A DNA stretch of 64,000 nt from Blastobasis lacticolella (Eukaryota > Arthropoda > Insecta > Lepidoptera > Blastobasidae), in assembly GCA_905147135.1 (NCBI GenBank), contig LR990041.1, forward strand, positions 248,001 to 312,000, in the 5' to 3' direction. Position 1 is the stretch's first letter, and every line of letters begins with the position of its first letter. The notes below the pieces were generated by a model. That model did no database searches and was not told the origin of the DNA. It was given only the letters and a program-made list of their open reading frames with translations. Positions 1 through 11,235 of this stretch are shown here, one piece after another. The translations under genes and the position numbers were made by a program.

Positions 1-189
1 GTAAAAGCTGAATGTCTTATATAAGTCAATATAAGACAAAAAGCATTTTGCTATTCAATCCATATCCCAAAAGGCCAATGCAGACTGGTCAGTCTCTAAA
101 ATACAACCATGCACAACTACCACAAGTAAGCCGCTGACATCGCTAAACTGTTGACATAATAGCTATGCGAGCAGTTTTCTTTTGATATT

Positions 190-585
190 TTGTGGCAGAC
201 AAACAGGCAAGCGTGCCACCTGATGGAAAGTGGTCACTGCCGCCTATGGACATCAGCCACACCAGGGGAATCACCAATGCGTTGCCCGCCTCTTAAGAGA
301 CCTTTATACATTAATACCTCTTGAACGATCCGATGTCATAGTACAAAGGAAACAATGTAGCTGGAAGCTCATTCCACATCCGAATCATACGAGCGAGAAA
401 CGTTCTTTCGAACCTTCGCGTGGTGACCAACAGAGGGTCTGCGGAGTAGTTGTAGCACTATACGCGTTCTCAGGCTGGCTATATTTACTTTAGGCCAAAA
501 CTTTGGTTCCATAGTGCTTGCATCTATAGACCCGTGAATAGACGTGACCAAGAGGTCGATAGGACTCTGGGTGGAGGTGGGTTTA
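190..585 (+). repeat. Dispersed lepidopteran repeat, longest copy
   Basis: Begins in a T-rich stretch and carries the core GACAAACAGGCAAGCGTGCC, ACCTGATGGAAAGTGGTC and ACTGCCGCCTATGGACATCA, followed by CACCAATGCGTTGCCCGCCT and GCTGGAAGCTCATTCCACAT. Partial copies are listed separately. The class is not evident: no terminal inverted repeats and no coding frame. The open frame at 230-493 is fortuitous. Confidence 0.65.
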
Positions 586-903
586 GGTTAAGTTAGTGTG
601 TATCTGTGGGAATGTGTGATACGGAACTTGAAAATAGAAGTAAAATCTTTGTCAAGTATCCCTGGCGGGAGTCTCTGTCTCCGGCCCTACTCTGCGCGCT
701 GTGGAATTCTTAATATCAGTGCGCGCTAACTACGCCCGTATAATATTGGCTGCTGGCCGGAGTGGCGGCGGAATGCCCCCCCTCCCGCCCCCACCCCTTG
801 CAATGCTCTTCAAACTGTCTCGCAATAATATTAGCTACTCGTACCTACGTAAAATAAAACTCAAGATAAATGAGCCATTCTCAAGAACAGTCCTTTAAAT
901 ATA

Positions 904-1196
904 TGGCGCGCTTTAACGACAAAAAGAATATTATTATAATCTCTTGACTGTAGGGGGCTATTGTTGTTGTTGTATGGCAAACCATATGTGTGACTGTCAT
1001 CGTTCATTGCCACAGTACAAATGAAAAGGCATTAAAACGCCAGTTATTATTTGCTAAAGTGCTGCCATACTAATCTAAGGCTGAGCCCGTGGTTGAGCCT
1101 CGAGGAGCATTAACAGCTAATAACCGTTGAATTAGCAGATCTAAAGTAAATACAACCAAGAGATTATAATAATGTTTTAGTCGTTAGAGCGCGCCA
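904..1196. mobile_element. TIR element with TGGCGCGCTNTAACGAC termini
   Basis: TGGCGCGCTTTAACGAC (from 904) and its near-complement GTCGTTAGAGCGCGCCA (to 1196) bound a 293-bp unit; the inverted match continues through ATTATTATAATCTCTTG, about 45 bp with few mismatches. No coding capacity and no clear target duplication. This is the structure of a MITE. Confidence 0.65.
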
Positions 1197-1429
1197 TCTA
1201 CGGTAATTATTACGAAGGGAGTCTTAAAAGCGGAGCAAATACCAATCAGAAGGACAGTCGTCACAGAAAACTCGTAATAAAATTATAGCTTACGACCGTA
1301 AAACTTTTAATCCATCGTGATATTGTGATGGCGTCATGGTTTTTATTATAATTATTATGGTGTTTTGTGATACTAACATGTTTAAGGTGAACCGATGATT
1401 TTCGACAACACACATTCATTTAATGCAGA

Positions 1430-1490
1430 TCCATCAGGCAGACCATAAGCTTGTTTGCCTCCTTAGTGGTATAAAAAAATATAAAAAAAA
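1430..1490 (-). repeat. Dispersed repeat, short copy
   Basis: CCATCAGGCAGACCATAAGC followed by GTTTGCCTCCTTAGTGGTAT and an A-rich tail; same segment as at 1855-1935. Confidence 0.5.
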
Positions 1491-1854
1491 TCTGACTTCT
1501 AAAAAGGTGAGAAGAACCAAAATAGGCTACTCTAAAAAAATTTAAACTACAGATATTTAGCCTGAAAAGTACTTAGGTGCAAAGGAAGGATGAATATTGA
1601 ACCCCTAGCATCGCAAACGCCTACAGGCTACCGTAAATGCTACCCATCAGGCGAGTTGTACGCTTGTTTGCCATTGCCATTTCTAAAATTACTGTTTCAT
1701 CCACATTACTAACATGAACGTTTGTGAAAATCTTGAGATATTGAAGTCAACCAGTGACCTGTTTATGATTAAAATATTTTAATTAAATTTTAATACAGAG
1801 ATAGCTTAGCTCCTTGTGAACAAAACAGGTAGGCGGCAACGCGTGGGTGATGCC

Positions 1855-1940
1855 CTATTATTGCAACGTTCATTGGCAGCGGTGACTGCTTTCTATCAGG
1901 CAGGCCGTAAGCTTGTTTGCCGCCTTGGTGGTATAAAAAA
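1855..1940 (-). repeat. Dispersed repeat, short copy
   Basis: GGCAGCGGTGACTGCTTTCT then GGCCGTAAGCTTGTTTGCCG and GGTGGTATAAAAAA. The same segment lies in the opposite orientation at 13385-13455. Confidence 0.55.
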
Positions 1941-2340
1941 ACAGGCTATATTAATCGAAGTCTACGCGGACGACGTCGCGAAGAAATGCTAGTGTAGAAT
2001 ACAATATGTCATGGGCTCCTCGCACTCCTCGCTCCAGCGATTACACGGCGAACTAAACGCTACTTTTAAATTGGATTCCGGCGACAGCCTTTGTTCTGCG
2101 AGCGGCCGCCGTTCAAAGGAAAGCGTAGAGGCTTTATTGGCGACTTTTCCACTGACCGGGCGGCGGCGTCGCGACCATCGGAATCACTATTCGATGGTGT
2201 CGGAGATGTCAACTCGCATTCTTGTATACTTGTATTCACGTTCTCCTTGTCCTTCAATGCAAGCTAGCGTCTCACAATCGAATCGTCACAGAATCGAAGC
2301 GTCGATCTAAAAGTTAATATAGCGTATTCACCCCTATGTC

Positions 2341-2732
2341 TGTCGCAGCCGGATGGTTAAATTCGCCGGTTAACTAAACGGCTAGCTTTTTGAGCAATTC
2401 TTTAGTTGAAAATTTGCCAGTTTCATAAGATTTTAAAGTGATGTTGAAAGAAGGATATTGCCTCGAGTTTACGCAGCTCTTTCACACATTGTTCCAATGC
2501 TAACCTACCCACAATAACTTCAAAGTATAATAATAGTTTGCATTAGGTTTCTATTCGGTTAGTTTAGGTTAGCATTATGACAATGAATGGAAGAGCTCCG
2601 TAAACTCGAGGCAATATCGTTCATTTGACTTTACTTTCAAAGTTCATGAATTTGGCCAGATTTTCAATTAAATAACTGCTTAAATAGCTAGCCATTTAAT
2701 TAACCGGCTAATTTAACCATTTGGCTGCGACA
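2341..2732. mobile_element. Long foldback element, TGTCGCAGCC termini
   Basis: Almost the entire 392 bp is an inverted repeat. TGTCGCAGCC and ATTGCCTCGAGTTTACG on the left are matched by CGTAAACTCGAGGCAAT and GGCTGCGACA on the right. TGTC directly flanks both ends and may be a 4-bp target duplication. It contains no coding frame. Confidence 0.75.
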
Positions 2733-3279
2733 TGTCCATAACGTAATGCATATTTACCTATCAGCTCTGATCGCGCGTAGCATCGCAGGTTTCGTGCGAA
2801 TAAGCGTGTCATTACTTAAATCATTATCAATAACCATGTGGTATTTGAGCCACTGCTCTTCTCATATTTTCTTCATAATAGAGGGAGGCAAACGAGCAAG
2901 CGGGCCTCATATAAGTCCGTTACTTTTAGTTATATCACAATTCGGTAGCGATTCGATTACAAGTAGATTACAACTCGAGACAAATTGGGTATTCTGCAAA
3001 AACTTGTAGGTAAGCGCAATTAAGTCGTAACTTTTAGGTAATCGTACCGACTGTCAATCGACGCTCTTCTCGGTGTTGCCTTCTAAAATGTACCTACCAA
3101 GAGACTAAACAAATTAATGTGTTTGCACGATTGGTTTACTTTAATTTATTAATTTTTCGTTTTTTTACGTAAATTAAATTACCCGGAATGTTTTTTTTCG
3201 TATCAAATTACCATTGAGCTGCGGTTTCGATTCAACTACAATTCGATCACGACATTAGTAAATTTGTGGACTCGAGGCC

Positions 3280-3400
3280 TTGAATTAAGCGATCGTCGCG
3301 AATGCGTTGCAGGCCTTTAAGACAGATGAAAGCTCGTTCCTTGAACGCCCCAATGTCGTACCGGCTCGGGAATGCCGCTGCGTGACGCCTAATTTATCAA
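3280..3400 (+). repeat. Dispersed repeat, 3'-side piece
   Basis: GAATGCGTTGCAGGCCTTTA, then GAACGCCCCAATGTCGTACC and TCGGGAATGCCGC correspond to the CAATGCGTTGCC...GATCCGATGTCATAG part of the 190-585 copy. Confidence 0.4.
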
Positions 3401-4009
3401 AAATAGTCCATAACAGTCTCCACAGACTTAACAGAGCCTCCTCCACATCAGTAGAGTTTCTCTACTATGATAGATAATTTCCACGCGCCTGGTAAGTGTC
3501 TAGAATACGCAACAAAGCACGCTGCTGCCCATTTTCTGGTCTACGGAGGATCTAGTTGTGCTCTAAACTCTAAACGCCTTAGACACCTGTTAGTCAGAAA
3601 GGTTGGCAAAATTGTATATTATAATCGTCATCAAATAAAACGAACGAAATAAATAAATATGGCAGTAAATGGGCTGGTCAAAAGGGACCTTACATTTTAA
3701 AGAAAAGTGGTCTAGAGTATCCTAATTCGACGAGTATGTATGAAAATTAATGTGGAGGAAGCGTGGAGTCCTTACCTACCCCTACAGGAAACGGATGTGA
3801 CGTTAAGTATCTAATATTCAATTTTATATTCAGCCGCGTTGGGTCCTCTGTGAAGGATGTGACAAAGTACCCGTTGTTACAAAGCCGGCTTACGTAGTCA
3901 ACACTTTGCGAAGTTACAACTTGCGTAGTGATACTAGGACCTAAACAACACAGCACATACTAGAGCCACTAGTCAGAATATAAACAACAGTAAGTAAATG
4001 TACCTACAC

Positions 4010-4260
4010 TCGAACATAGCTAATCCCGGCGTCACATGGCAACCCTCTCCCGTTAGGGTATCGATCCGCGTAATGAGCCCGGCTTATGCAAATAACGGTT
4101 GTGAGAGGGTGCGCAGGGATGCAGGCTGCATAATGAGTACGCCGTCATTAGCGGAGGGTGGCTGGGGTGGACTCTGCCAAATGGATGCAGCGTTGCCGTT
4201 TTGACGACTGCGGGTGCTGCGAGCATGTTTATGGATGTGTCGGTAGAGAACTGAGATGTA
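4010..4260. other. GC-rich islet with octamer ATGCAAAT
   Basis: TAATGAGCCC (4071-4080), a perfect octamer ATGCAAAT (4086-4093) and TAATGAGTAC (4131-4140) lie in a G+C-rich stretch without coding potential. The composition and motif set suggest a regulatory element. This is inference. Confidence 0.3.
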
Positions 4261-5602
4261 TTTGGTAGTGGAGAGAGAGAGAAAGGAAAAATGCGTTTGG
4301 GGATGTTTGTTTCTTGATTTTAATTAACACAAGATAGTTTTGAAACAATATTATTTTTGAGTATTGTATATCGTGTGTTGTTATTCTTCGTTCCTTTTAT
4401 TTACCATTTATAAATGCTTTTGAAATTCGGAAATTTAAAGACAACTAAAGTAAATTAAATCTAATTAGCACCTGTCAATGATCCGGACTAATTTATCGCC
4501 AATGACAAACTACAAAACTGACAAATAGCCCCAACGAACTTGAATACCTTCCACCATGAAAGCGAATCATAAGTACCCACATTTCAAACTCAGATTTTAA
4601 CGTTTACAATATAATTACGAGGATGCCATTCCGAAGTACCTGCGCGCCGGGTGACTGCGTCCATTGCGCGGTTTATGCGGTTTACGATTGCATTGAACGG
4701 TTATAAAACAGCGTGTAATGTCTGTAATGTGCCTCGATACGAATTTCGTGTTCCCAGACAAATTTTGCGAAAGCGTGGATTATGGGCGGAATAAAAGCGG
4801 AAAGATGGGATTTATTTACGGCCCCGTCTTTACGATTTGATGGTGATAAAAGTGATTATGTAGTTTCATTGGCGGTTTGACTGTGCAGCGCTGGCGCGGC
4901 GCGGCGCGGGGCCGGCTGCCAACAAGCCGAGCAAATCAACACTTATTACATTTGCAAGTGAATGCTTTTAGTTACTTGGGCAATTGATACCGGTATTTCA
5001 ATATAAGTACGAGTAGGTATGTTTTATTTATTGACATTATGTTTATTAGTTACTAGATTTTTGGATGCGACTTCGTCCGCGTAAAATTCGGTTACTACGT
5101 ACCGGAGACGTCCCGTCGAAACCACAAACACAATTTCGTAAAAAACTATGTTAGGTACTATGTTACACGCTGATAATGTAGATTTCAAAAGGTGTTAGAA
5201 TTTTAAAAATCGGTTGTAGTAGAAAATCGGTCTTCTAATTAATCCATCACAAACAAATAATTAAAACTTTTATATTTATAATATAAAAAATAATCAACTT
5301 GGCCTTAATATCCCTTTTGTGATCTCGCGCACGAGGGCCCAGGGTCCGGTTAGAGGATACCAAAGGGTGCAATCCGAAATTTTACAAGTATTTTTTCCTC
5401 ATCGCCCCCCTTTGCTACACTCCAACCCGGGGTCCGCCTTGACCATGATCCAGGATTTAGCAGATCAGATAATTACATTGGAAAGACTGCCATCTGACCT
5501 CCGTGACCCTGCTACCAGGATAAACCGACCAGATTGGATCGGTTACACATTCAGCCGCCTTCCACAGTAAGAGCATCGGTTAGTATTCAACTAATGTAGG
5601 TA

Positions 5603-5789
5603 CAGTCGAGTTCATTAAAATGTGAGCATTGCCAAGGTTTCAAATATATATGTACATGGAAGGGTACTTATTTATCTGAGCAGATGTACATATGTTTTAT
5701 TGATGATACTGCTCAGATATATAAGTACCCTTTCATGTACATTTATATTTGAAGCCTTGGCAATGCTCACATATTAATGAACTCGACTG
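5603..5789. mobile_element. Palindromic Tc1/mariner-type MITE with TA duplication
   Basis: CAGTCGAGTTCATTAA at the left edge is mirrored at the right edge, and the whole 187-bp unit folds back on itself (TGTGAGCATTGCCAAGG pairs with its complement near 5755-5772). It is flanked by TA at 5601-5602 and 5790-5791, the mariner target. Its insertion splits the SINE body, so it is younger than the SINE. Confidence 0.85.
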
Positions 5790-5870
5790 TACATACCGGC
5801 AAGGTTATTGGTAGGTACATGGCGGCAGTGGGATTCGAACCCGGGACCTCCCGCTTACGAGTCGGCATTG

Positions 5871-5945
5871 CAACTTTGAATTGTACAATTATAACTAAAT
5901 TTTATTGCTGTTAAACTGTATGGAAATAAATAAAATAAATAAATA
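5871..5945 (+). mobile_element. LINE 3' tail fragment inside SINE head
   Basis: AAATAAATAAAATAAATAAA closes a 75-bp insert that separates the two halves of the SINE tRNA-like head. The tail resembles the 3' end of the LINE at 20420-21820. It is a very short, 5'-truncated retrotransposon insertion. Confidence 0.55.
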
Positions 5946-5984
5946 CCCTAACCACTAGGCCACCGACGCTTCGTTTCTCTTTAT

Positions 5985-6300
5985 AATATTCTTTATTCAT
6001 AAAACAAACAAAATGAAAGGGTATTTACATTGAAAGAAGAAGAGGAAAAATATAAATAAAATGCACTGTACGCATAAATAATTAAAAATGTCGTCCACAC
6101 CGCTGCCCTCGGAATTGTGCCCAGAAAGCTGGCTGCGTTACCTCGTTGAATAACAATGCCTATTCTCTGACCGAGGGACGAGACAGCTCTCCGGCCACCT
6201 GTGGTGCCTATTAGTCTTTTAGAAATTACTGAAAAGAACTTTTTAGCGCAAGGGCCCCACGGCCCCACCGTCTCGATCCCAAACGGCTGGAATATGAAAT
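5985..6300 (-). pseudogene. LINE C-terminal fragment (GPWGP...QRGNAAS type)
   Basis: The minus-strand frame contains ETVGPWGPCAKKFF, ISKRLIGTTGGRR and QRIGIVIQRGNAASFLGT. I recognise this as the C-terminal part of an insect non-LTR reverse transcriptase family; the clade is not certain. The RT core is absent and the frame runs out into AT-rich sequence. Confidence 0.55.
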
Positions 6301-7469
6301 CCTGGGCTAGCTAGGCTTTCATATTTCCGTCTCCTTGAGGTCCTCAGCAGTAGAGGCCGCAGCTCCAGAGCAAAAGGCAGTGGCGGCTACATGAGTAGCG
6401 CTAGAGTGTGATATTAGTACAGATATAGACCAGTGCCTATATTTTAGTTGTCTGACGCGTTTTTTCTATGGTGCAATGTAATACATATTACCACGTAGGT
6501 ATTTTAGAAAAAAAAATCCCGATAAGTAGATCATAGATTAATTTACCTCTCTTGATATGTAAGGATTTGAAGGGCAAAATTGGTAAAATAAAATATATAA
6601 GCTTTTGCAGTTATCTGATTGTTTTTTATACCATTAAGGTACCAAGCTTACGCATGACTATCGTCCGGAAATTTTGCGTTTATGTCGTTATCAGCACACA
6701 CCCTGCCGCTTAACCATTACAACGCCACATCCAATACCAAAACCGTCACACACACGCCATGCACATTAGCTGAAATTGACAAACGCAATAATTAAAATGA
6801 ATTATTACAATAAAAGTCAATAAGTAATTGAAATATATTGTTGAAATACAATAAATACACATGCCATAGCAGCGAATCTAAGGATTTATCTTATTCATAA
6901 TTATTCTCTCTAAGGTGATGGAGCGTGTTATAAGCACACAGCTCCCTAGAAAAATGTGATCGCCCGAGCGTCCGTCAATATGGTTTCGCTTAACGGGTGA
7001 TCTTCTAGTGTATCTAACACACCGTTGGGCTTTAGCTGTTGAGAGTTAAGGTGAGGCACTGGCTGTTGGTCTACATATGTCGAAGGGGTTTCATCGGGTC
7101 TGGAATAGGGGTATTTCATCGAAGTTACCCTCACATAGGATTCCCGAGGGATTGTGCAAATGAGTAACTAGCTTTTCCAAACCGTAGTCGACGGCTGTTG
7201 CTCCGATAGCTTGGATATTAACGGCTCCGCAAGGCACAGTGTTATCTCTAACTCTGTTCCTCTTCCATATCAATGATATGCTGTCCGTTGACGGCATTTA
7301 TCAGTATGAATGCTGCGATTCATGTATGTATTTCAATACAAATCTTAAATCATAAATAGAATTATGATAAAACATCGTTTGTAAGGAGCGGGCCAGCTTA
7401 CGGTAATCGACCAATACCTGTTATACGATATACCCGTCATTGGCGTTGAAAAGGTTAAGCCCGGTAATC

Positions 7470-8220
7470 CTTCGAACTATGTCTGTGACCTTGGTTGCTT
7501 ACGGATTTCCTTATTCATGGGCTTCAAGTCTGCTAATTTACCAATGTCACAATTGAATCTTATTTGGATCTCAATAGGGAGGTATTCCATTGTATTGCCC
7601 TTGGCATATTTGCTAGTCTGACTGTACTGACTGACTGACTGCTCGATTGTGGACTAGAACGGCAGAACGACTAGGTAGGCTTTAAAAGGTAAAACTATAC
7701 ATACAACTGAGATTACGATTCCATTACGACTCTATTGATAAAGGCTTTTGTAGAATATTTCTCTAAAACTTCAATCAATCAAATCAATGAGTTAAAAAAT
7801 AGCAGAATCACGACCCTAATTCGATCTCTCAATGAGACTCCGACCATAGCCCTAACAAATGCCCTTTAGGTGATAGTGAGCTTTCTTATATAACAGCGAG
7901 CGGCCACATCGGCTATGTTCCGTAGGTCATCTGCAACACACATTGGCCAGAGACCCTCAGAGACGTCTTGAGATACTGCGATAATTGGAATGAAAATACT
8001 TTTTTTTTTCATACGGTAGGCCAATGCGTTGCCCATGCTGCGATATTCTGTACGGCTCCAATTCGAACGAGATATCCCGCTATGCCCTACCTCTCTTAAA
8101 AACATATATGACGTAGCTACCCGAACGCTGCCTAACTGAGTTGTATTCGTCGATTGACCGTTTTAGATCTACCTAGTTGGACTATTTGTTCTAAATTAGA
8201 CTGTCCGAGAATGATAAACT
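7470..8220 (-). pseudogene. Degenerate RTE-clade LINE copy with insertions
   Basis: Blocks ATGTCTGTGACCTTGGTTGC, CAGTGAGC/GTGAGCTTTCTTATAT, AACACACATTGGCCAGAGAC, TCTTGAGATACTGCGATAAT and TCGTCGATTGACCGTTTTAG follow the same order as in the RTE at 32940-33250. Unrelated DNA fills 7530-7800 and about 8000-8100. Frame is lost throughout, so the copy is old. Confidence 0.7.
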
Positions 8221-8464
8221 CAGAGAGAACTCGAACAGAATGGCCAAATAAATGTAAACCTATCCATTCCATTCCTATTCCAACTATATCCAATGTATGA
8301 ATGAATGTCTCTTTTGCATTCAAACTCCTCTTGCAAAAAAATTATTATTATTATCAATAGGCTTTGATGGAAAGCGACGATAAGATCGAATATGTAGCAG
8401 TCTTTCCTATCAGATACTTATTTATTCACTCTCTACTCACTTTCATCTATTTACTCAGGCAGAA

Positions 8465-8790
8465 AATAGATGCATGACATCCACTGAACGGTCATGTAAT
8501 GCCCCCGCACGCCTCAAAAGCCGGAACAGTTTCCTGAGGTCTACCATCTCCACTAGTTGCCCAGCACCCAGCGCCTCCTGGATCTATCACACCCTACAGT
8601 GGCCAACTTGTAAATCACTTAACCGTTTACGGACGCAGGTTGGCCGCTGCAAAGAATCTCTGACTAAGTGACACAGAAGCGATGCGACTGTGGAGCTACA
8701 CCCCAAACCATAGAGCATCTGCACTCTTGTCCTCTTTGTCCTGCTGCCTGCACTAGGGAGGAACAATTCCTAAAACATTTACTTAATATC
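8465..8790 (+). pseudogene. LINE C-terminal fragment with Cys-rich end
   Basis: SLNRLRTQVGRCKESLTK (to 8671) is followed after a frame change by KRCDCGATPQTIEHLHSCPL with CPAACTREEQF. The pattern C-D-C-G...T-I-E-H-L..C-P is the usual end of many insect non-LTR retrotransposon polyproteins. No RT core is left. Confidence 0.65.
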
Positions 8791-8934
8791 AATATTCTGT
8801 GAATATACATCACATCACTCCTTTTTCCCAAATTGTCTCACTTGCTGCAGTCCTGACTACAACTCGCTTCCACATTCATCTTTGAAAAATATTCCTACAA
8901 ATAACAATATTGAGCTACATATCTCTGAAGCTCG

Positions 8935-9075
8935 GAAGTGCAATACCGCCGCGTGGCCCCCTTGCCCCCCTGCCCCCCGGCACCCGCTAGGCCGTAATTA
9001 AGCCGCGACACTTGCCCCCTCGTTACGGTAGGTCCGGGCCGCCGCCCCCGCCTCCCGCCGATCATTATACTAGCT
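8935..9075. other. GC-rich islet with TAATTA
   Basis: C-rich tracts (CCCCCTTGCCCCCCTGCCCC) surround GGCCGTAATTAAGCCGCG. The frames are not open. The block stands out sharply from AT-rich flanks. Confidence 0.3.
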
Positions 9076-10190
9076 TCCCGATAATATCACGGACACACGT
9101 CCGAGACATCTCTGGTTGTTTTTTTAAGGTCGCGAAGAGGGTAGCGGGAGAACTGTTGGTGAGTAAGCGTAGCTGATATTGATTTAAAAATTTCGGTAAG
9201 TAATTAGATAATTTATTTCTTACATACATATTCAACGATGGTACACCATTATGTCACCATATGGGCTGTCTACAACACATTTCCACCGATGTAAAAAAAT
9301 TATATATTATTGTTTTAAATGGTTAAAACAAAAGTAGTGACCCATACTGCAAATTCACATCTGGTCCTTTTGTTTTTGCCAATTGATAAGTAGGTAGTTT
9401 TTTTCTATGCGATTTGTGGTTTGTTTACATCTATGGAAAATTGGGTTGAGACAAAGCTTCAATTATGATATACCACTAAATAAGTATATCGACTCAACTT
9501 ATGGTAGATCTATAGACACAACTCCGAGAGGTATCACTTGCGTGATCCTGACACCTTAAAAAAAACCTAAAACTCAGAAACCCTATCAAAGATAAAGAAG
9601 AAGAGGCTATAGTTTGTGACCCTAATATGGTTTATACCCAAATATTAGATCGTTGTAAATTAACCATTTTATCTTGCCCTCACGTCACGCCACTTCAAAA
9701 AATCACACCTTAAAATTATAAAATTACAATAATTATATCCGACGGCGGCGTTAGAGCTTGCTGTTACTTTATATATACAGGATATAATTTTTTATGATTT
9801 AAACTTAGATAATTAATTATATAGACCTTCTACACACACTCCAACGTCATACATTGTTTTTTATGCAGTTTATATTACTTATATCTGTCACTTTGCACAT
9901 TTAATTTTAATGGTTTTAAATAATATGTAAAGTTCAGGTTTTAGCAGAACATAATTGTGATGCTCTTCCAGACTACGCTATGCTGAGTCAAGACCTTTTT
10001 GTGCTGCAGCACAACAGATGCGGCTTACCTATAGACTTTTTTATGATGTTAAGTTTCTTCTTCTTATTTTGATATGATATTCTTAGATTAGATACCTTTA
10101 TATAATTTTTTGGATTTTGTCGCATGAAGTATCAAATAAGGATATATTCTATTCGATGTATCGTAATGGCGGTTAAAATGTTAAATGAGC
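9076..10190. other. Gene-free AT-rich region
   Basis: No open frame over 60 codons, no RNA gene and no repeat that I recognise. Confidence 0.4.
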
Positions 10191-10194
10191 ATAC

Positions 10195-10275
10195 AGCTTT
10201 ACCACCCGGGTGGTGCTATATCGGCGGCGGTGACCACTTACCTACCATCGGATGAACCGTTCGCCTACAAAAACT
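10195..10275 (-). repeat. Dispersed repeat, short copy
   Basis: GGCGGCGGTGACCACTTACC then ATCGGATGAACCGTTCGCC is the reverse of the ACCTGATGG/AAGTGGTCACCGCCGCC core. Confidence 0.5.
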
Positions 10276-10319
10276 AGACACCTACCTACCATAAATAAGG
10301 AATTATTTCCATTTGATCT

Positions 10320-10440
10320 ATGAACGCTATAAGAGGCAGTCATGAGCCGCGAGGGGCGCGGGGAGGGGAGGCCGTAATGAGTGCCGCGGATTAGCCTCCG
10401 CCGAGAAAATTAACCGGCGGGTAGAGATGGGTGGCTGCAA
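10320..10440. other. GC-rich islet with TAATGAGTGC
   Basis: GAGGGGCGCGGGGAGGGGAG is followed by CCGTAATGAGTGCCGCGGAT and AAAATTAACCGGCGGG. The TAATGAGTGC core (10375-10384) is shared with islets at 4131 and 39036. Confidence 0.3.
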
Positions 10441-10864
10441 TTCTTCGTGCCAACACTAACTCAGGCACTGAGCTGCACCATCTTTGAGTTAACTCAAAAT
10501 TCCCATGGCGCAACAATGGAACGCAACGAGCGAGTTTTAATCGCATACCTACCCATCATCCTTGTATTTCTACTAGATGTAACTAACTATATCATAATTT
10601 GAAAAAGTGGTTCGTTACAATTTACTAAATTTCACTGCGTTATAATTTTCAGTTTAGAAATGTACAATATTTTTAAAAGAAGCCGTCACGTGGCACCGCA
10701 GATGTTGCTGAAACAGCGACATTGATGGCAATGGCGTCACCGCGTCATTTTCTTCACGACATACAAGTCGGTCTTACCCCGAATGCGTGCCAATAAAATT
10801 TCACGTTAAAAATCATGCATTAATAATTACTGCGATACTAGGGTAGTGACAGCGTGCTTGCGAG

Positions 10865-10935
10865 ACCGATAACCTGCTTTAAGCATCGCTCGCAGAGTCT
10901 GAGACCTGAATGGGTGACTGTTTCGTATTTTGAAC
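10865..10935 (+). repeat. 5S rRNA-like sequence (5S pseudogene or 5S-derived SINE head)
   Basis: CCGATAACC, then TTAAGCATCG and ATGGGTGACTGTTT occur with the same spacing as CCGATCACC, TTAAGCAGCG and ATGGGGGACCGCTT of insect 5S rRNA, with no gap over about 65 nt. These are the parts containing the internal control regions used by TFIIIA and Pol III. The middle is diverged and the 5' and 3' ends of the gene are not recognisable, so it is not a functional 5S gene. Confidence 0.45.
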
Positions 10936-11099
10936 TAGTCGAACTTCAGCACCGCAACGAGCTCGTCACACTTTAGGTCTCTTAATCTAATACCGTTGGC
11001 GAAGCCAGGTTAACCAATATCTTCCGCTAGGGACCTAGAAACTGGATGAACGGTCTCGGAAGCCGATTAGCGTGACAGTAAATTATTATTGTAATTACT

Positions 11100-11235
11100 A
11101 TTTTTTTATGTTATACGGCAGACAAACAGGCGAACGGGTCACTTGATGGGAAGTGGTCACCGCTGCCTATGGACGTCATCAACACGAGCGTTTCCCGTCT
11201 CTGAGGAGAGATTTAGACACCTATATTACATGAAA
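11100..11235 (+). repeat. Dispersed repeat, core copy
   Basis: TTTTTTTATGTTATACGGCA, GACAAACAGGCGAACGGGTC, ACTTGATGGGAAGTGGTCAC and CGCTGCCTATGGACGTCATC align with the 190-585 copy and end near AGGAGAGATTTAGACACC. Confidence 0.6.

Larger units (their letters stand above)
5300..5972 (-). mobile_element. tRNA-derived SINE, family A, with two nested insertions
   Basis: On the minus strand the tRNA-like head (GTGGCCTAGTGG near 5960, B box GGGTTCGAATCCC at 5843-5829) is followed by the family body (CACGGAGGTCAGATGGCAG, AAATCCTGGATCATGGTCAA) and the 3' part near 5320. The head is split by a LINE-tail-like fragment (about 5871-5945) and the body by a palindromic MITE (5603-5789). An extra stretch rich in C lies at 5370-5430. 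Confidence 0.75.
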
